17,775 nucleotides of DNA from CAYFFV01 sp964342695 (lineage in GTDB: Bacteria; Acidobacteriota; Vicinamibacteria; Vicinamibacterales; UBA8438), in contig CAYFFV010000030.1 in the NCBI GenBank assembly GCA_964342695.1, forward strand, positions 1 through 17,775, given 5' to 3'. Positions 7,951 to 16,251 of this stretch are shown here, one piece after another. Position 1 is the stretch's first letter, and every line of letters begins with the position of its first letter. A model generated the notes under the pieces. It was not told the DNA's origin and searched no databases. It saw only the letters and a list, made by a program, of their open reading frames with translations. A program made the translations under genes and the position numbers.

Positions 7951-9090
7951 ATGATCGAACAGACAAAACCCAATAGCGGGCTTGAAGGTGTTAATGCGAC
8001 ATCATCTGCGATCTGTTATTTAGATGGAACAGAAGGGGTGCTTGCATATTGTGGTTTAAATATTCATGAACTTGCTAAGTATGCGACATTTGAAGAAGTT
8101 TGTTTTTTATTATGGACTAGGCGTCTTCCTACACGTTTAGAACTTGGTGATTTGAAAACCGATCTTGGTAAGGGTCGGGTTTTAACAGAACCAATGCGTC
8201 GAATGATTCGTTTGTTGCCTCCTTCGGACGCGATGAGTTCACTGAGAACGCTTGTTTCGGCGTTGTCCCATTTTGACCATGAGTCTGAAACAGTATCCTC
8301 GGATGCACAGTATAGAAAAGCAATTAAAATAACCGCACAAATCAGCACGGTAGTTGCAGCTTATGGTCGTCTTTTGAAGGGTTTAAGCCCAGTTGAGCCT
8401 GATCCTACGCTTGGTCATGCAGCAAATTTTTTATGGATGCTTAATGGTGAACGGCCAAGCGATGTTGAAGCCAAAGCTTTTGATATTGCCTTGATACTGC
8501 ATGCAGATCATGAATTAAACGCTTCGACATTTGCTGCACGTGTAACAGCTGCGACCTTAAGTGATCTCTATTCATCTGTTGTGTCGGGTATTGGAGCACT
8601 TAAGGGTCCACTTCACGGTGGAGCGAACGCCGAGGTCATGAAAATGTTAGAGGCTATTGGTGAGGATGCTACCGACGAACGCGTTGATAGTTTCATTAGA
8701 GATCTTTTGTCAAAGAAGGTAAAGATCCCTGGCTTTGGTCATAGGGTCTATCGAACAGAGGATCCCCGTGCAACTCACTTGCGTGTTATGTCACGTGAAG
8801 TTGGTGAACGAACAGGACGAACACGTTGGTTCGAAATTTCAGAACGTATCGAGAAGCTTATGAAAGAAGAGAAAAAAATTGATGCGAATGTTGATTTTTA
8901 TTCGGCATCGACCTACGCATTACTCGGTATTGAAACAGAGCTTTTTACACCAATTTTTGCAGTTAGTCGAATTGCGGGATGGACAGCGCATATACTGGAA
9001 CAGTACGCCAATAACCGGTTAATTCGGCCGCGGGCAGAATATATTGGTCCAACCTATCCGCAGCAGTTTGTGCAGATAGGTTCTCGTTAA
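7951..9090 (+). CDS. gltA: Citrate synthase (short, Gram-positive/archaeal-type)
   Basis: Citrate synthase condenses oxaloacetate with acetyl-CoA to open the TCA cycle. The 379-residue protein begins with the usual GLEGV...TSSICYLDG-type segment (IDGxEGVL region at about 20-40). Substrate and catalytic residues are recognisable: HADHELN (184-190), LHGGAN (221-226, catalytic His222), GFGHRVY (261-267, His264) and NVDFYSA (313-319, catalytic Asp315). IAGWTAHILEQ and RPRAEYIG complete the oxaloacetate- and CoA-binding C-terminus. The length fits the short class (about 370-390) and not the approximately 430-residue NADH-inhibited proteobacterial type. A 2-methylcitrate synthase cannot be excluded from sequence alone, but no prpB, prpC or prpD partner is present. 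lepA follows after 34 bases on the same strand, so read-through into lepA-lepB is plausible. Confidence 0.94.
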   Translation: MIEQTKPNSGLEGVNATSSAICYLDGTEGVLAYCGLNIHELAKYATFEEVCFLLWTRRLPTRLELGDLKTDLGKGRVLTEPMRRMIRLLPPSDAMSSLRTLVSALSHFDHESETVSSDAQYRKAIKITAQISTVVAAYGRLLKGLSPVEPDPTLGHAANFLWMLNGERPSDVEAKAFDIALILHADHELNASTFAARVTAATLSDLYSSVVSGIGALKGPLHGGANAEVMKMLEAIGEDATDERVDSFIRDLLSKKVKIPGFGHRVYRTEDPRATHLRVMSREVGERTGRTRWFEISERIEKLMKEEKKIDANVDFYSASTYALLGIETELFTPIFAVSRIAGWTAHILEQYANNRLIRPRAEYIGPTYPQQFVQIGSR

Positions 9091-9124
9091 TTATGGCATC
9101 GTGACAGATTGCTGATTTACCTCG

Positions 9125-10927
9125 ATGGAACATCAAAGCATTCGAAATTTTTCCATTATCGCTCATATTGATCACGGCAAATCCACTCTTGCTGATCGGT
9201 TTCTTGAGGTCACTGGTGCTTTAAGACCACGTGAGATGGAGGCTCAAGTTCTTGACAGTATGGATTTGGAACGGGAACGAGGAATTACTATCAAAGCCCA
9301 TTCTGTCAGGCTAAATTACAATTCTCAAGACGGAAACAGTTACATATTGAATCTTATTGATACCCCTGGCCATGTTGATTTTTCTTATGAAGTAACGAGG
9401 TCTCTGTCAGCTTGTGAAGGTGCTCTGCTTTTAGTGGACGCATCTCAAGGTGTCGAAGCTCAGACCGTAGCTAATGCTTACTTGGCGGTAGAGCACAATC
9501 TTGAAATTATTCCTGTCATTAACAAAATTGATCTTCCTGGTGCACAGGCTGATCAGGCCGCGAGACAGATTGAGGATCTTGTAGGTTTGGATGCTTCTAG
9601 TGCGATTAGGGCGAGTGCGAAGGAAGGTACAGGAATAAAAGAAATTCTCGAAGCAGTGGTTCAGACTGTGCCTCCTCCAACCGGGGATGTTACGCAACCT
9701 CTGAAGGCGTTGGTTTTTGATTCTTGGTATGACGCTTATCGTGGGGTCATTGTTCTTATTCGTGTTGTGGATGGAGTGCTTAGAGCAGGCATGAAGATAC
9801 AGTTGATGGCAGAAAATCTTCAATACGAAGTTGAACAAGTTGGTGTGTTTTCACCAAAACCTATTCCAACTCAGACGCTTTCTGTAGGAGAGGTTGGTTT
9901 TGTGATTGCGGGAATCAAACGCGTAGGAGACGCCAAGATAGGTGACACTATCACAGACGTTGCCAAACCTACCCAAAAGCCTTTCCCAGGTTTTCAAGAG
10001 CTTAAGCCAATGGTTTTTGCTGGTCTATATCCTGTAGAGGGACACGAATATCCTCAGCTTCGTGAAGCTCTAGACAAGCTTAGATTAAATGATTCCTCAT
10101 TCTTTTTTGAACCGGAAACCTCCACTGCTCTCGGATTTGGCTTTCGATGTGGATTCTTAGGTTTGCTGCATATGGAAATTGTGCAAGAGCGCCTTGAACG
10201 TGAGTTTAATATGGATCTTGTTACGACGGCTCCCGGAGTACTTTACCGAGTCACAACAACTAATGGAGATATTGTAGAAATTGATAGTCCGGCAAAATTA
10301 CCCCCAACAGCGAGTATCGGAAAACTTGAAGAGCCAATTATTACGGCTACGATTTTCGCTCCATCTGAAAATGTAGGGGCAATATTACAGCTTTGTCAGG
10401 ATAAACGAGGTGTTCAGAAAAACCTTGAATACAATGCGTCTAATCGAGTCATGATTTCCTATGAATTACCTTTTAATGAGGTTGTATTGGATTTTTATGA
10501 TCGATTAAAAACAATTTCTAGAGGATATGCGTCGCTTGATTATCAAGTTACGGGTTATTGGGAATCTCCTTTGGTACGTTTGGACCTTCTCGTCAATGGT
10601 GAATCGGTGGATGCGTTGTCAGTTATAGTGCATCAGGAGATGGCCTATGAACGAGGCAGGGCACTTGCGAGCAAGATGCGTGAACTTATTCCTCGCCAAA
10701 TGTTTGAAGTCGCGATTCAAGCGACAATTGGAACGCGCGTCATTGCCCGCGAAACTGTTCGAGCCTTGCGTAAAAATGTCTTGGCGAAATGTTATGGCGG
10801 TGACATTACTCGAAAACGAAAATTGTTAGAGCGACAAAAAGAAGGTAAACGTAGAATGAAAAAGGTCGGCCGCGTAGATATTCCGCAGGAAGCATTTTTG
10901 GCGGTTCTGAAAATTGGTGACGAGTAA
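9125..10927 (+). CDS. lepA: Elongation factor 4 / LepA GTPase
   Basis: LepA is a ribosome-associated translational GTPase, linked in the literature to back-translocation or to initiation and 30S biogenesis. The 600-residue length matches the family (E. coli 599). GTPase motifs are intact: G1 AHIDHGKST (13-21), G2 RERGITIKA (50-58), G3 DTPGHVDF (79-86), G4 NKID (133-136) and G5 SAKEG (164-168). EF-G-like domains II, III and V follow. The C-terminus carries the LepA-specific basic domain (about 553-600) with LAKCYGGDITRKRKLLERQK and KVGRVDIPQEAF. The protein has no domain IV, which separates it from EF-G. The ATG is fixed by the conserved start (MEHQSIRNFSIIAHIDHGKS), although I see no Shine-Dalgarno site. 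lepB begins two bases after its stop, the well-known lepA-lepB pairing. Confidence 0.98.
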   Translation: MEHQSIRNFSIIAHIDHGKSTLADRFLEVTGALRPREMEAQVLDSMDLERERGITIKAHSVRLNYNSQDGNSYILNLIDTPGHVDFSYEVTRSLSACEGALLLVDASQGVEAQTVANAYLAVEHNLEIIPVINKIDLPGAQADQAARQIEDLVGLDASSAIRASAKEGTGIKEILEAVVQTVPPPTGDVTQPLKALVFDSWYDAYRGVIVLIRVVDGVLRAGMKIQLMAENLQYEVEQVGVFSPKPIPTQTLSVGEVGFVIAGIKRVGDAKIGDTITDVAKPTQKPFPGFQELKPMVFAGLYPVEGHEYPQLREALDKLRLNDSSFFFEPETSTALGFGFRCGFLGLLHMEIVQERLEREFNMDLVTTAPGVLYRVTTTNGDIVEIDSPAKLPPTASIGKLEEPIITATIFAPSENVGAILQLCQDKRGVQKNLEYNASNRVMISYELPFNEVVLDFYDRLKTISRGYASLDYQVTGYWESPLVRLDLLVNGESVDALSVIVHQEMAYERGRALASKMRELIPRQMFEVAIQATIGTRVIARETVRALRKNVLAKCYGGDITRKRKLLERQKEGKRRMKKVGRVDIPQEAFLAVLKIGDE

Positions 10928-10929
10928 CG

Positions 10930-11622
10930 ATGGCATCCTTTCATAAATCGACGACCCGTGAATATTTTGAATCAATTGTAATTGCCGTTATTTTGGCTTT
11001 GTTTATCCGAACATGGGTTGTTCAGGCATTTAAAATACCTACCGGTTCGATGGAAAGGAATCTATTGGTTGGTGATCACTTGCTGGTCAACAAATTTGTG
11101 TTTGGGCCTATTGAGAACGACGTTGAATATCGTGTGTTACCGGTCGATAAGGTTAAACGAGGCGATGTTGTTGTTTTTAAATTTCCTGAAGAACCGGAGC
11201 GAGATTTCATAAAACGGGTGATTGGTTTACCTGGAGAGCAACTAGAAATTCGTCGCAAAGAGATTTACATCGACGGTATGCTTATAAATGAGCCGTATCT
11301 TGAGAACCAAGTGCCGTCACTGTTACCAACGGAAACGCCTATAGAACGACGTGATAATTTTGGGCCCATAAAAATTCCAGATGGGCATTACTTTGTGTTG
11401 GGTGATAATCGCGACAACTCACAGGATAGTCGTTTCTGGGGACCGTTACCCCACACACATCTAAAGGGTAGGGCTTTGGTGTTGTACTGGTCAATTCAGG
11501 CGAATCAGAAACCAATTTTGCATGAACCAGGTTTTGTTCCGGCGATCAGGCGTTTTGTTGCAAGGACGAGGGATGTGTTTTCAGGAACGCGCTGGAGCAG
11601 AATCTTTCGCCAGATTGAATGA
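10930..11622 (+). CDS. lepB: Signal peptidase I
   Basis: LepB removes signal peptides from exported proteins on the outer face of the cytoplasmic membrane. The 230-residue protein has one N-terminal membrane helix (about 13-33, SIVIAVILALFIRTWVVQAF). The catalytic serine follows in PTGSMERNLLVGD (Ser40), and the general-base lysine is in FIKRVIGLPGE (Lys95). Conserved box E is GDNRDNSQDSRFWGP near 157-172. The family is therefore clear and both catalytic residues are present. A single leading membrane segment is typical outside the Enterobacteria, where a second segment precedes it. The ATG is two bases after the lepA stop, which implies co-transcription and probable translational coupling. 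The gene converges on yggS, with 39 bases between stops. Confidence 0.97.
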   Translation: MASFHKSTTREYFESIVIAVILALFIRTWVVQAFKIPTGSMERNLLVGDHLLVNKFVFGPIENDVEYRVLPVDKVKRGDVVVFKFPEEPERDFIKRVIGLPGEQLEIRRKEIYIDGMLINEPYLENQVPSLLPTETPIERRDNFGPIKIPDGHYFVLGDNRDNSQDSRFWGPLPHTHLKGRALVLYWSIQANQKPILHEPGFVPAIRRFVARTRDVFSGTRWSRIFRQIE

Positions 11623-11633
11623 ATCGTTTTTTT
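11613..11633 (+). terminator. Weak possible terminator at the end of lepB
   Basis: GATT (11613-11616) can pair with AATC across a five-base loop, and a run of seven T residues follows at 11627-11633. Four A/T-rich base pairs make a poor hairpin, so intrinsic termination here is only a suggestion. The location between convergent genes is where a terminator would be expected. I see no T-run terminator for yggS on the other strand. Confidence 0.25.
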
Positions 11634-11661
11634 GTTCACAAGTGCGGCATACCTTCGTAGT

Positions 11662-12381
11662 TCAGGGCGCCGGCCGTGTTCCAAAAATTGCCTTACCGAC
11701 TCTTACGATAGTGGCTCCTTCTTCAATCGCGACCTCAAAGTCATTACTCATGCCCATGGATAATTCATGAAGCAACGAACTTGGTATGCCTTCTACCACC
11801 AATTCGTCTCTAAAAATCCGAAGGTCTCTGAAGTGATGACGCGTATGTTCTGGTTCTCTTGACCAAGGGGGTATTGTCATCAGGCCCTTCACGATTACCT
11901 GTTGGCAATTGAGACTTGCCTTTAATATTTTTCGACAGATTTCTACTGAGGCACCATGTTTTGATAGCTCATTCGAAAGATTAACTTGCACCAGTACGTT
12001 CGGCTGGCAATTGTGAATTAATGCTAGACGCTCAAGACGGTTTAGCAGTTCCAGGCTGTCCACTGAGTGAATCCATGCGAATGAGTTTATGGCTTTGACT
12101 ACTTTGTTTGATTGAAGATGTCCAATTAGGTGCCACGTAACTTTTTGTAGGTCGCGTAGTTTTGGAATTTTCTCTAACGCTTCTTGTACCTTGTTTTCTC
12201 CGAGGTCTGTTAAACCAGCAGCATGGGCTGCTTTGATATGTGTCAGAGGGAATGTTTTTGAGACTGCAACTAATCGAACTGTCTGGGGGTCACGCCCAAC
12301 ACGTGCGCACGCGTTTTCAATGCGCTGATGAACAGCGAAACAGTTATTTGTAATTCGATGAAGAAGTTGAATTTCAGTCAT
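11662..12381 (-). CDS. yggS: YggS/PLPBP family pyridoxal-phosphate homeostasis protein
   Basis: YggS proteins bind pyridoxal 5'-phosphate in a single alanine-racemase-like barrel and help keep B6 vitamers and amino acids in balance; no enzymatic reaction is established. The PLP lysine is K42 in LVAVSKTFP. Other family motifs are LGENKVQEALEK, WHLIGHLQSNK, LVQVNLSNELSKHG, GLMTIPP, LSMGMSNDFEVAIEEGATIVRVG and the ending IFGTRP. I chose the ATG at 12381-12379, giving 239 residues, in line with the family (E. coli 234). A longer reading from 12465 would add 28 residues lying inside dinG that have no family counterpart. No ribosome site is visible; translation may be coupled to dinG, whose stop lies seven bases upstream. 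It closes a run that includes glyA, itself a PLP enzyme, which fits a shared cofactor interest. Confidence 0.93.
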   Translation of the reverse strand: MTEIQLLHRITNNCFAVHQRIENACARVGRDPQTVRLVAVSKTFPLTHIKAAHAAGLTDLGENKVQEALEKIPKLRDLQKVTWHLIGHLQSNKVVKAINSFAWIHSVDSLELLNRLERLALIHNCQPNVLVQVNLSNELSKHGASVEICRKILKASLNCQQVIVKGLMTIPPWSREPEHTRHHFRDLRIFRDELVVEGIPSSLLHELSMGMSNDFEVAIEEGATIVRVGKAIFGTRPAP

Positions 12382-12388
12382 GGATTCG

Positions 12389-14347
12389 TCAGGGACGACA
12401 GTTTCTAAAAAATTTTTCAACTTCAAACAAGTCGTCTGTAATTGTCGCCGGCGGTAAGCTGGCAAGGAATCTTCGTCCGTAATACTTGGTATGCAATCGG
12501 CTGTCGAAGAGGGCCATTACTCCGCGGTCAGACCGGTGACGAATTAAGCGCCCAAGACCTTGAAGCAAAGTCAGTGTTGCGAGGGGTACTTGATAGTCAG
12601 AAAAGGCATTGCCACCCGTTTCTTCAATTAAATCCATTCTTGCGGCTGTAATGGGATCGGAAGGAGACGCGAAAGGAAGTTTGTCAATTACTACACAACT
12701 CAGTGCGTCGCCAGATACGTCAACACCTTGCCAAAAACTTGAAGTTGCGAGTAGGACAGCCTGCGGTGTCGAACGAAATTCTCTTAAGAGCACTGTTCGA
12801 GGAGCTGTGCCTTGTACCAAAAGTGGGTAAGGTAAATTATTTTCTAATTGGTGGTGAACCTCCCGAAGATTGGCATAGCTAGTAAAAAGAACGAACGCCC
12901 TACCTTTAGTAATCTGCAGCAATTTAGATAGTTCTTCAGCCATTTTTTGTGAGAAATCTTGATTTCTTGGATCTGGAATGTTGCGCGGAAGAAACATAAT
13001 TGCCTGTTCAGAAAAATCAAATTCAGAGGGCAATCTGAGTTCGATGGCTTCTTCGATACCGAGCCGACTTCGGAGATAGTCAAAAGTTCCTTCTACTGTT
13101 AGAGTGGCTGAGGTGAAGATTGCTCCTGTGGTACGGTGTAGCAGTAATTGATTTACGATGTGCGATACATCTATAGGTGATGCTCGTAGAAAGATACCGT
13201 TTCGTCTACGCTCTAAGAAGTAAACATAGTCTGTATTGGTTGCGCTCATTAGAAATAAAAGTTGTTCATTAAACTCTGTTAGTTTTCTAACGAGTGCTTT
13301 TATTTCTTCAGTGGTCTCTCTTAATTGACATAGGTGTTCTATAAGGTTCTCCAAAGAGACAGACAGTTCACGAGCGGCTTTAGACGCTGGAGACAACGTG
13401 TCTCCGGTCACTCTTGTACGGTCTTTGTTTTTGACTGCCGACAACAGAACGCTAAAGAATACCTGTCCGCATTTAGAGAATTCCTCGAATTTGACTGTTG
13501 AGTAACCGGAGCTGTCGAATTTTTGGTCATTCTCAGCGGTAAAAAATCGGCGCCCATCTCTCGCAAGGTCTTCGAAGCGATAATTACTAATTACTACGCC
13601 GAAATATTGGGTTGCCACATCTTCAAGCTGATGTGCTTCGTCTACTACTACATAACTGTATGAGGGAATGACTTCTCCGTAAACACTTTGTCGGACTGAG
13701 GCATCGGCACACAGAAGATGATGGTTCACAATAACTAAGTCTGACTCCATAGCGTTTTGTTTCATTTTGGTAATAAAACACTCTTCATAGCTTGGACATT
13801 CGGTCCCTATACAATTTTCTGAGGTTGCTGCGATCTTGTTCCAGAGTGGAAATTCATCTGGAAGGTCTTCGATTTCAGAACGATCGCCTGTTTCTGTTTG
13901 AATTGCCCATTCTGCGATTTCTTCAATATAGGAGTTGTCATCTAAATTTAAATCAACGTCTTCTTGAACATCCTTGAATCTATGCAAGCATAGATAGTTC
14001 GCCCGACCTTTCATGTAGGTTGCAGTAAACGGGATTTTCAGAACATCACGCAGAGCTGGGAGATCTTTGTGAAAGATTTGGTCTTGAAGGTTCTTCGTGC
14101 CAGTGGAGATTATTATCCGACGACGGCTTAAAATGGCAGGTACTAGGTAAGCTAATGTTTTTCCAGTTCCGGTTCCAGCTTCCACGAGTAGGACTCCACC
14201 GTCAGAAAATATTTGTTCCGCAGCAGCGGCCATTGCCTGTTGGCTGGGGCGAGGTTCGAAGTCTGGCATCGTTTCAGCTAAGGGGCCATCGTCGCTGAAT
14301 GCTTTTTGAACAAGAAATTTGACTTCAACTTCTTCTGATGTACTCAC
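12389..14347 (-). CDS. dinG: DinG-type ATP-dependent DNA helicase (XPD-like, Fe-S)
   Basis: This superfamily 2 helicase should unwind DNA 5' to 3', with roles suggested in resolving R-loops and blocked forks. The 652-residue protein has Walker A EAGTGTGKT (56-64). Four cysteines placed as in Fe-S helicases follow (C120; C179, C184, C190 in CIGTECPSYEEC). The Walker B box is VVVDEAHQ (DEAH 236-239). Later come TSATL (412-416), TSSFWQGVDVSGD (around 535-547) and the motif VI region QGLGRLIRHRSDRG. All four Fe-S ligands are present, so cluster assembly is expected. No N-terminal exonuclease domain is fused. The start is GTG at 14347: the segment before the first ATG (residue 27) contains FSDDGPLAE, which resembles the normal N-terminus of DinG/YoaA proteins. 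YoaA is an alternative name for the same family. It lies 24 bases after glyA and seven bases before yggS. Confidence 0.93.
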   Translation of the reverse strand: MSTSEEVEVKFLVQKAFSDDGPLAETMPDFEPRPSQQAMAAAAEQIFSDGGVLLVEAGTGTGKTLAYLVPAILSRRRIIISTGTKNLQDQIFHKDLPALRDVLKIPFTATYMKGRANYLCLHRFKDVQEDVDLNLDDNSYIEEIAEWAIQTETGDRSEIEDLPDEFPLWNKIAATSENCIGTECPSYEECFITKMKQNAMESDLVIVNHHLLCADASVRQSVYGEVIPSYSYVVVDEAHQLEDVATQYFGVVISNYRFEDLARDGRRFFTAENDQKFDSSGYSTVKFEEFSKCGQVFFSVLLSAVKNKDRTRVTGDTLSPASKAARELSVSLENLIEHLCQLRETTEEIKALVRKLTEFNEQLLFLMSATNTDYVYFLERRRNGIFLRASPIDVSHIVNQLLLHRTTGAIFTSATLTVEGTFDYLRSRLGIEEAIELRLPSEFDFSEQAIMFLPRNIPDPRNQDFSQKMAEELSKLLQITKGRAFVLFTSYANLREVHHQLENNLPYPLLVQGTAPRTVLLREFRSTPQAVLLATSSFWQGVDVSGDALSCVVIDKLPFASPSDPITAARMDLIEETGGNAFSDYQVPLATLTLLQGLGRLIRHRSDRGVMALFDSRLHTKYYGRRFLASLPPATITDDLFEVEKFFRNCRP

Positions 14348-14371
14348 GGTATTTTGCGAGGTTGATAAAGG

Positions 14372-15649
14372 CTAAGTTTCAGGATAGAGAGGGAATTGTT
14401 TACAGAGCGTTTCCACTTCGGTGCGGATCGTATCAGCCACCTGTAGATCTTCTGGAGAATTTAATACCCGGCTAATTAGTTCTCCAATTTGCTCCATCTC
14501 TACCTCCTTCATTCCTCTGGTTGTCAGAGCAGGGGTGCCAAGTCTGATCCCGCTTGCAATCATTGGCGGATTTTCGTCAAAAGGAATTGTGTTTTTGTTT
14601 ACTGTAATGCCTGCGTTCTCTAATGCTGTTTCTGCTATTTTCCCTGTTAATCCTTTTGAAAAGACATCAACTAGTACAAGATGATTGTCAGTCCCGCCAC
14701 TTACTAATCGAAAACCTGCCATTTCTAAAGATCTTCCGAGCTGTTTCGCATTTGCAATAACCTGTTTTTGATAGGAGACAAAGTCCGGTTCAGCTGCTTC
14801 TTTAAAGCACACCGCCTTCGCTGCAATGATGTGCATTAATGGCCCACCTTGCACGCCTGGAAATAATGCTCTATTTATTTTTTTTACGTGCTCTTCTCGG
14901 CATAATATTAATCCTCCCCGAGGTCCCCGAAGAGTTTTGTGTGTCGTTGTAGTAACGAAATCAGAAAATGGGACTGGTGAAGGATGAACTCCAGCTGCGA
15001 CGAGACCCGCGATGTGCGCCATGTCAGTAACCATGACGGCACCAACTTCTTTGGCTACCTCACTAATTAAGGAGAAATCAATAACACGTGGATAAGCACT
15101 TGCACCAACCATGATTAACTTAGGTTTGTGTTGTCGCGCGAGTTCTGCTAATCGACTGTAATCGATTTGCTCCGTTTCTTTACTAACACCGTAAGGGACA
15201 ATGTTATACAGCTGTCCTGAAAAATTAAGCGGATGACCGTGGGTCAAGTGTCCGCCATGAGCCAGATCCATGCCGAGCACTGTGTCTCCGGGCTTAAGTA
15301 GTGAAAAATAAACTGCCATATTCGCCTGCGCTCCAGAATGTGGCTGGACATTAGCGTGATCGGCACCGAAAAGATCCTTGGCGCGATCAATTGCAAGTGT
15401 TTCAGCGATGTCAACGAATTCACATCCACCGTAATATCGTTTTCCAGGATAACCTTCAGCATATTTGTTCGTGAGGACAGATCCCATTGTTTCTAAGACT
15501 GCTGCGCTCACAAAATTTTCGGATGCGATCAGTTCCAGACCGGTGTTCTGTCGGTTTCTTTCTTTTAGTAAAACCTGATTGATTTCCTCGTCGGTTTCCA
15601 CAATCGTTTTCTGGAGGATGTTATTTTCACAGGAAGAAGTCTTTGTCAT
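14372..15649 (-). CDS. glyA: Serine hydroxymethyltransferase
   Basis: GlyA interconverts serine and glycine while charging tetrahydrofolate with a one-carbon unit, and is the main source of methylene-THF for purine, thymidylate and methionine synthesis. The 425-residue protein is near the bacterial norm (about 415-420), with a short N-terminal extension of roughly ten residues. Conserved parts include LIASENFVS, the NKYAEGYPGKRYYGG loop, NVQPHSGAQAN, TDMAHIAGLVAAG, and the PLP lysine K238 in TTTTHKTLRGPRGG. LFPGVQGGP follows. The ATG at 15649 has AAGGA a few bases upstream. It sits 24 bases after rpiB and 24 before dinG on the same strand. No THF riboswitch or glycine riboswitch can sit in so short a gap, so control is probably from the rpiB promoter. 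Confidence 0.98.
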   Translation of the reverse strand: MTKTSSCENNILQKTIVETDEEINQVLLKERNRQNTGLELIASENFVSAAVLETMGSVLTNKYAEGYPGKRYYGGCEFVDIAETLAIDRAKDLFGADHANVQPHSGAQANMAVYFSLLKPGDTVLGMDLAHGGHLTHGHPLNFSGQLYNIVPYGVSKETEQIDYSRLAELARQHKPKLIMVGASAYPRVIDFSLISEVAKEVGAVMVTDMAHIAGLVAAGVHPSPVPFSDFVTTTTHKTLRGPRGGLILCREEHVKKINRALFPGVQGGPLMHIIAAKAVCFKEAAEPDFVSYQKQVIANAKQLGRSLEMAGFRLVSGGTDNHLVLVDVFSKGLTGKIAETALENAGITVNKNTIPFDENPPMIASGIRLGTPALTTRGMKEVEMEQIGELISRVLNSPEDLQVADTIRTEVETLCKQFPLYPET

Positions 15650-15673
15650 GTTTATTCCTTGCGAGTCTTTTGT

Positions 15674-16123
15674 TTAACTGAACCAACTGTTTTCAATGTC
15701 ATCAATTTTGTCAAGACGACGTAAATGGCGTCCTCCTTCAAATGAAGTTGATAAAAACGCATCAACTATTTCAAGTGCGCGATCCGTAGACAGATTTCTC
15801 GCGCCGAGTGCTAAAACGTTAGCGTTGTTATGTTGTCTTGCTAATCGTGCCGTTGAAGTATCTGCAACTGGTGCCGCGCGAATACCCTTTACCTTGTTAG
15901 CGGTAATGGCCATGCCGATTCCACTGCCGCAGATTAAAATGCCGAAGTCGTTGATACCGGACGAGACGCTTTGGGCTACTTGTAACGCGTAGTCTGGATA
16001 GTCGACAGATTCTTCAGATGTGGTTCCAAAATCTTGATACGCCACATTCTGTTTGTCTAAAAATTCTTTAAGTCTTACCTTAAGAGTAATTCCGGCGTGG
16101 TCAGCGCCTAGAGCAACACGCAT
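15674..16123 (-). CDS. rpiB: Ribose-5-phosphate isomerase B
   Basis: RpiB interconverts ribose 5-phosphate and ribulose 5-phosphate in the pentose phosphate pathway. The 149-residue length is normal for the RpiB/LacAB family. The N-terminal ADHAG (7-11) and the active-site cysteine C65 in ILICGSGIGM are present. NKVKGIRAA and RQHNNANVLALGAR, a variant of the usual REHNDANVL, follow. The segment between (PVADTSTARLA) differs from the common PV-D-x-FSA pattern but keeps the helix position. The cysteine and the HN-rich phosphate-binding loop fit ribose-5-phosphate isomerase, and an allose or galactose isomerase role is less likely without sugar-transport neighbours. It is the first gene of the rpiB-glyA-dinG-yggS run and diverges from thiC. 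The ATG start is firm because the family begins directly with this strand. Confidence 0.95.
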   Translation of the reverse strand: MRVALGADHAGITLKVRLKEFLDKQNVAYQDFGTTSEESVDYPDYALQVAQSVSSGINDFGILICGSGIGMAITANKVKGIRAAPVADTSTARLARQHNNANVLALGARNLSTDRALEIVDAFLSTSFEGGRHLRRLDKIDDIENSWFS

Positions 16124-16251
16124 GAGTAAATTCTACTATAGGGTTGGCCGGCCGTCGTTCTGGCTTGCATATGGCCCGTGATATAGTCAGAGTTGTTAAG
16201 AAAATATCGGTCTTGGTTATGTGTGTTGGTTGAGTCTAAGGAGTAGTTCCG
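16124..16251. promoter_or_regulatory. Divergent control region between rpiB and thiC
   Basis: These 128 bases hold the promoters of two opposite transcripts. TATAGT occurs on the plus strand at 16182-16187, with a weak CTGGCT -35 at 16160-16165 and a 16-base spacer (thiC). It also occurs on the minus strand at 16140-16135, 11 bases from the rpiB ATG, which would give an almost leaderless rpiB mRNA. The 8-base palindrome GGCCGGCC (16146-16153) lies in the spacer of the rpiB promoter and could be an operator, though it may be chance. I found no TPP riboswitch core (CUGAGA ... ACCUGA) in the thiC leader. Confidence 0.45.
16238..16243 (+). promoter_or_regulatory. Shine-Dalgarno site of thiC
   Basis: AAGGAG lies eight bases before the ATG at 16252. 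It is a strong, well-spaced ribosome site and fixes the thiC start. Confidence 0.8.

Noticed and set aside
9431..9838. Open frame of 135 codons on the minus strand opposite lepA
   Set aside because: It is antisense to intact LepA GTPase sequence and its low-complexity translation looks like a shadow.
12382..12465. Longer yggS reading beginning inside dinG (28 extra residues)
   Set aside because: The extension overlaps dinG coding sequence, has no counterpart in YggS proteins, and an ATG seven bases after the dinG stop gives the normal family length.
16124..16251. TPP riboswitch before thiC
   Set aside because: The two conserved core strings are absent and the probable leader is too short.
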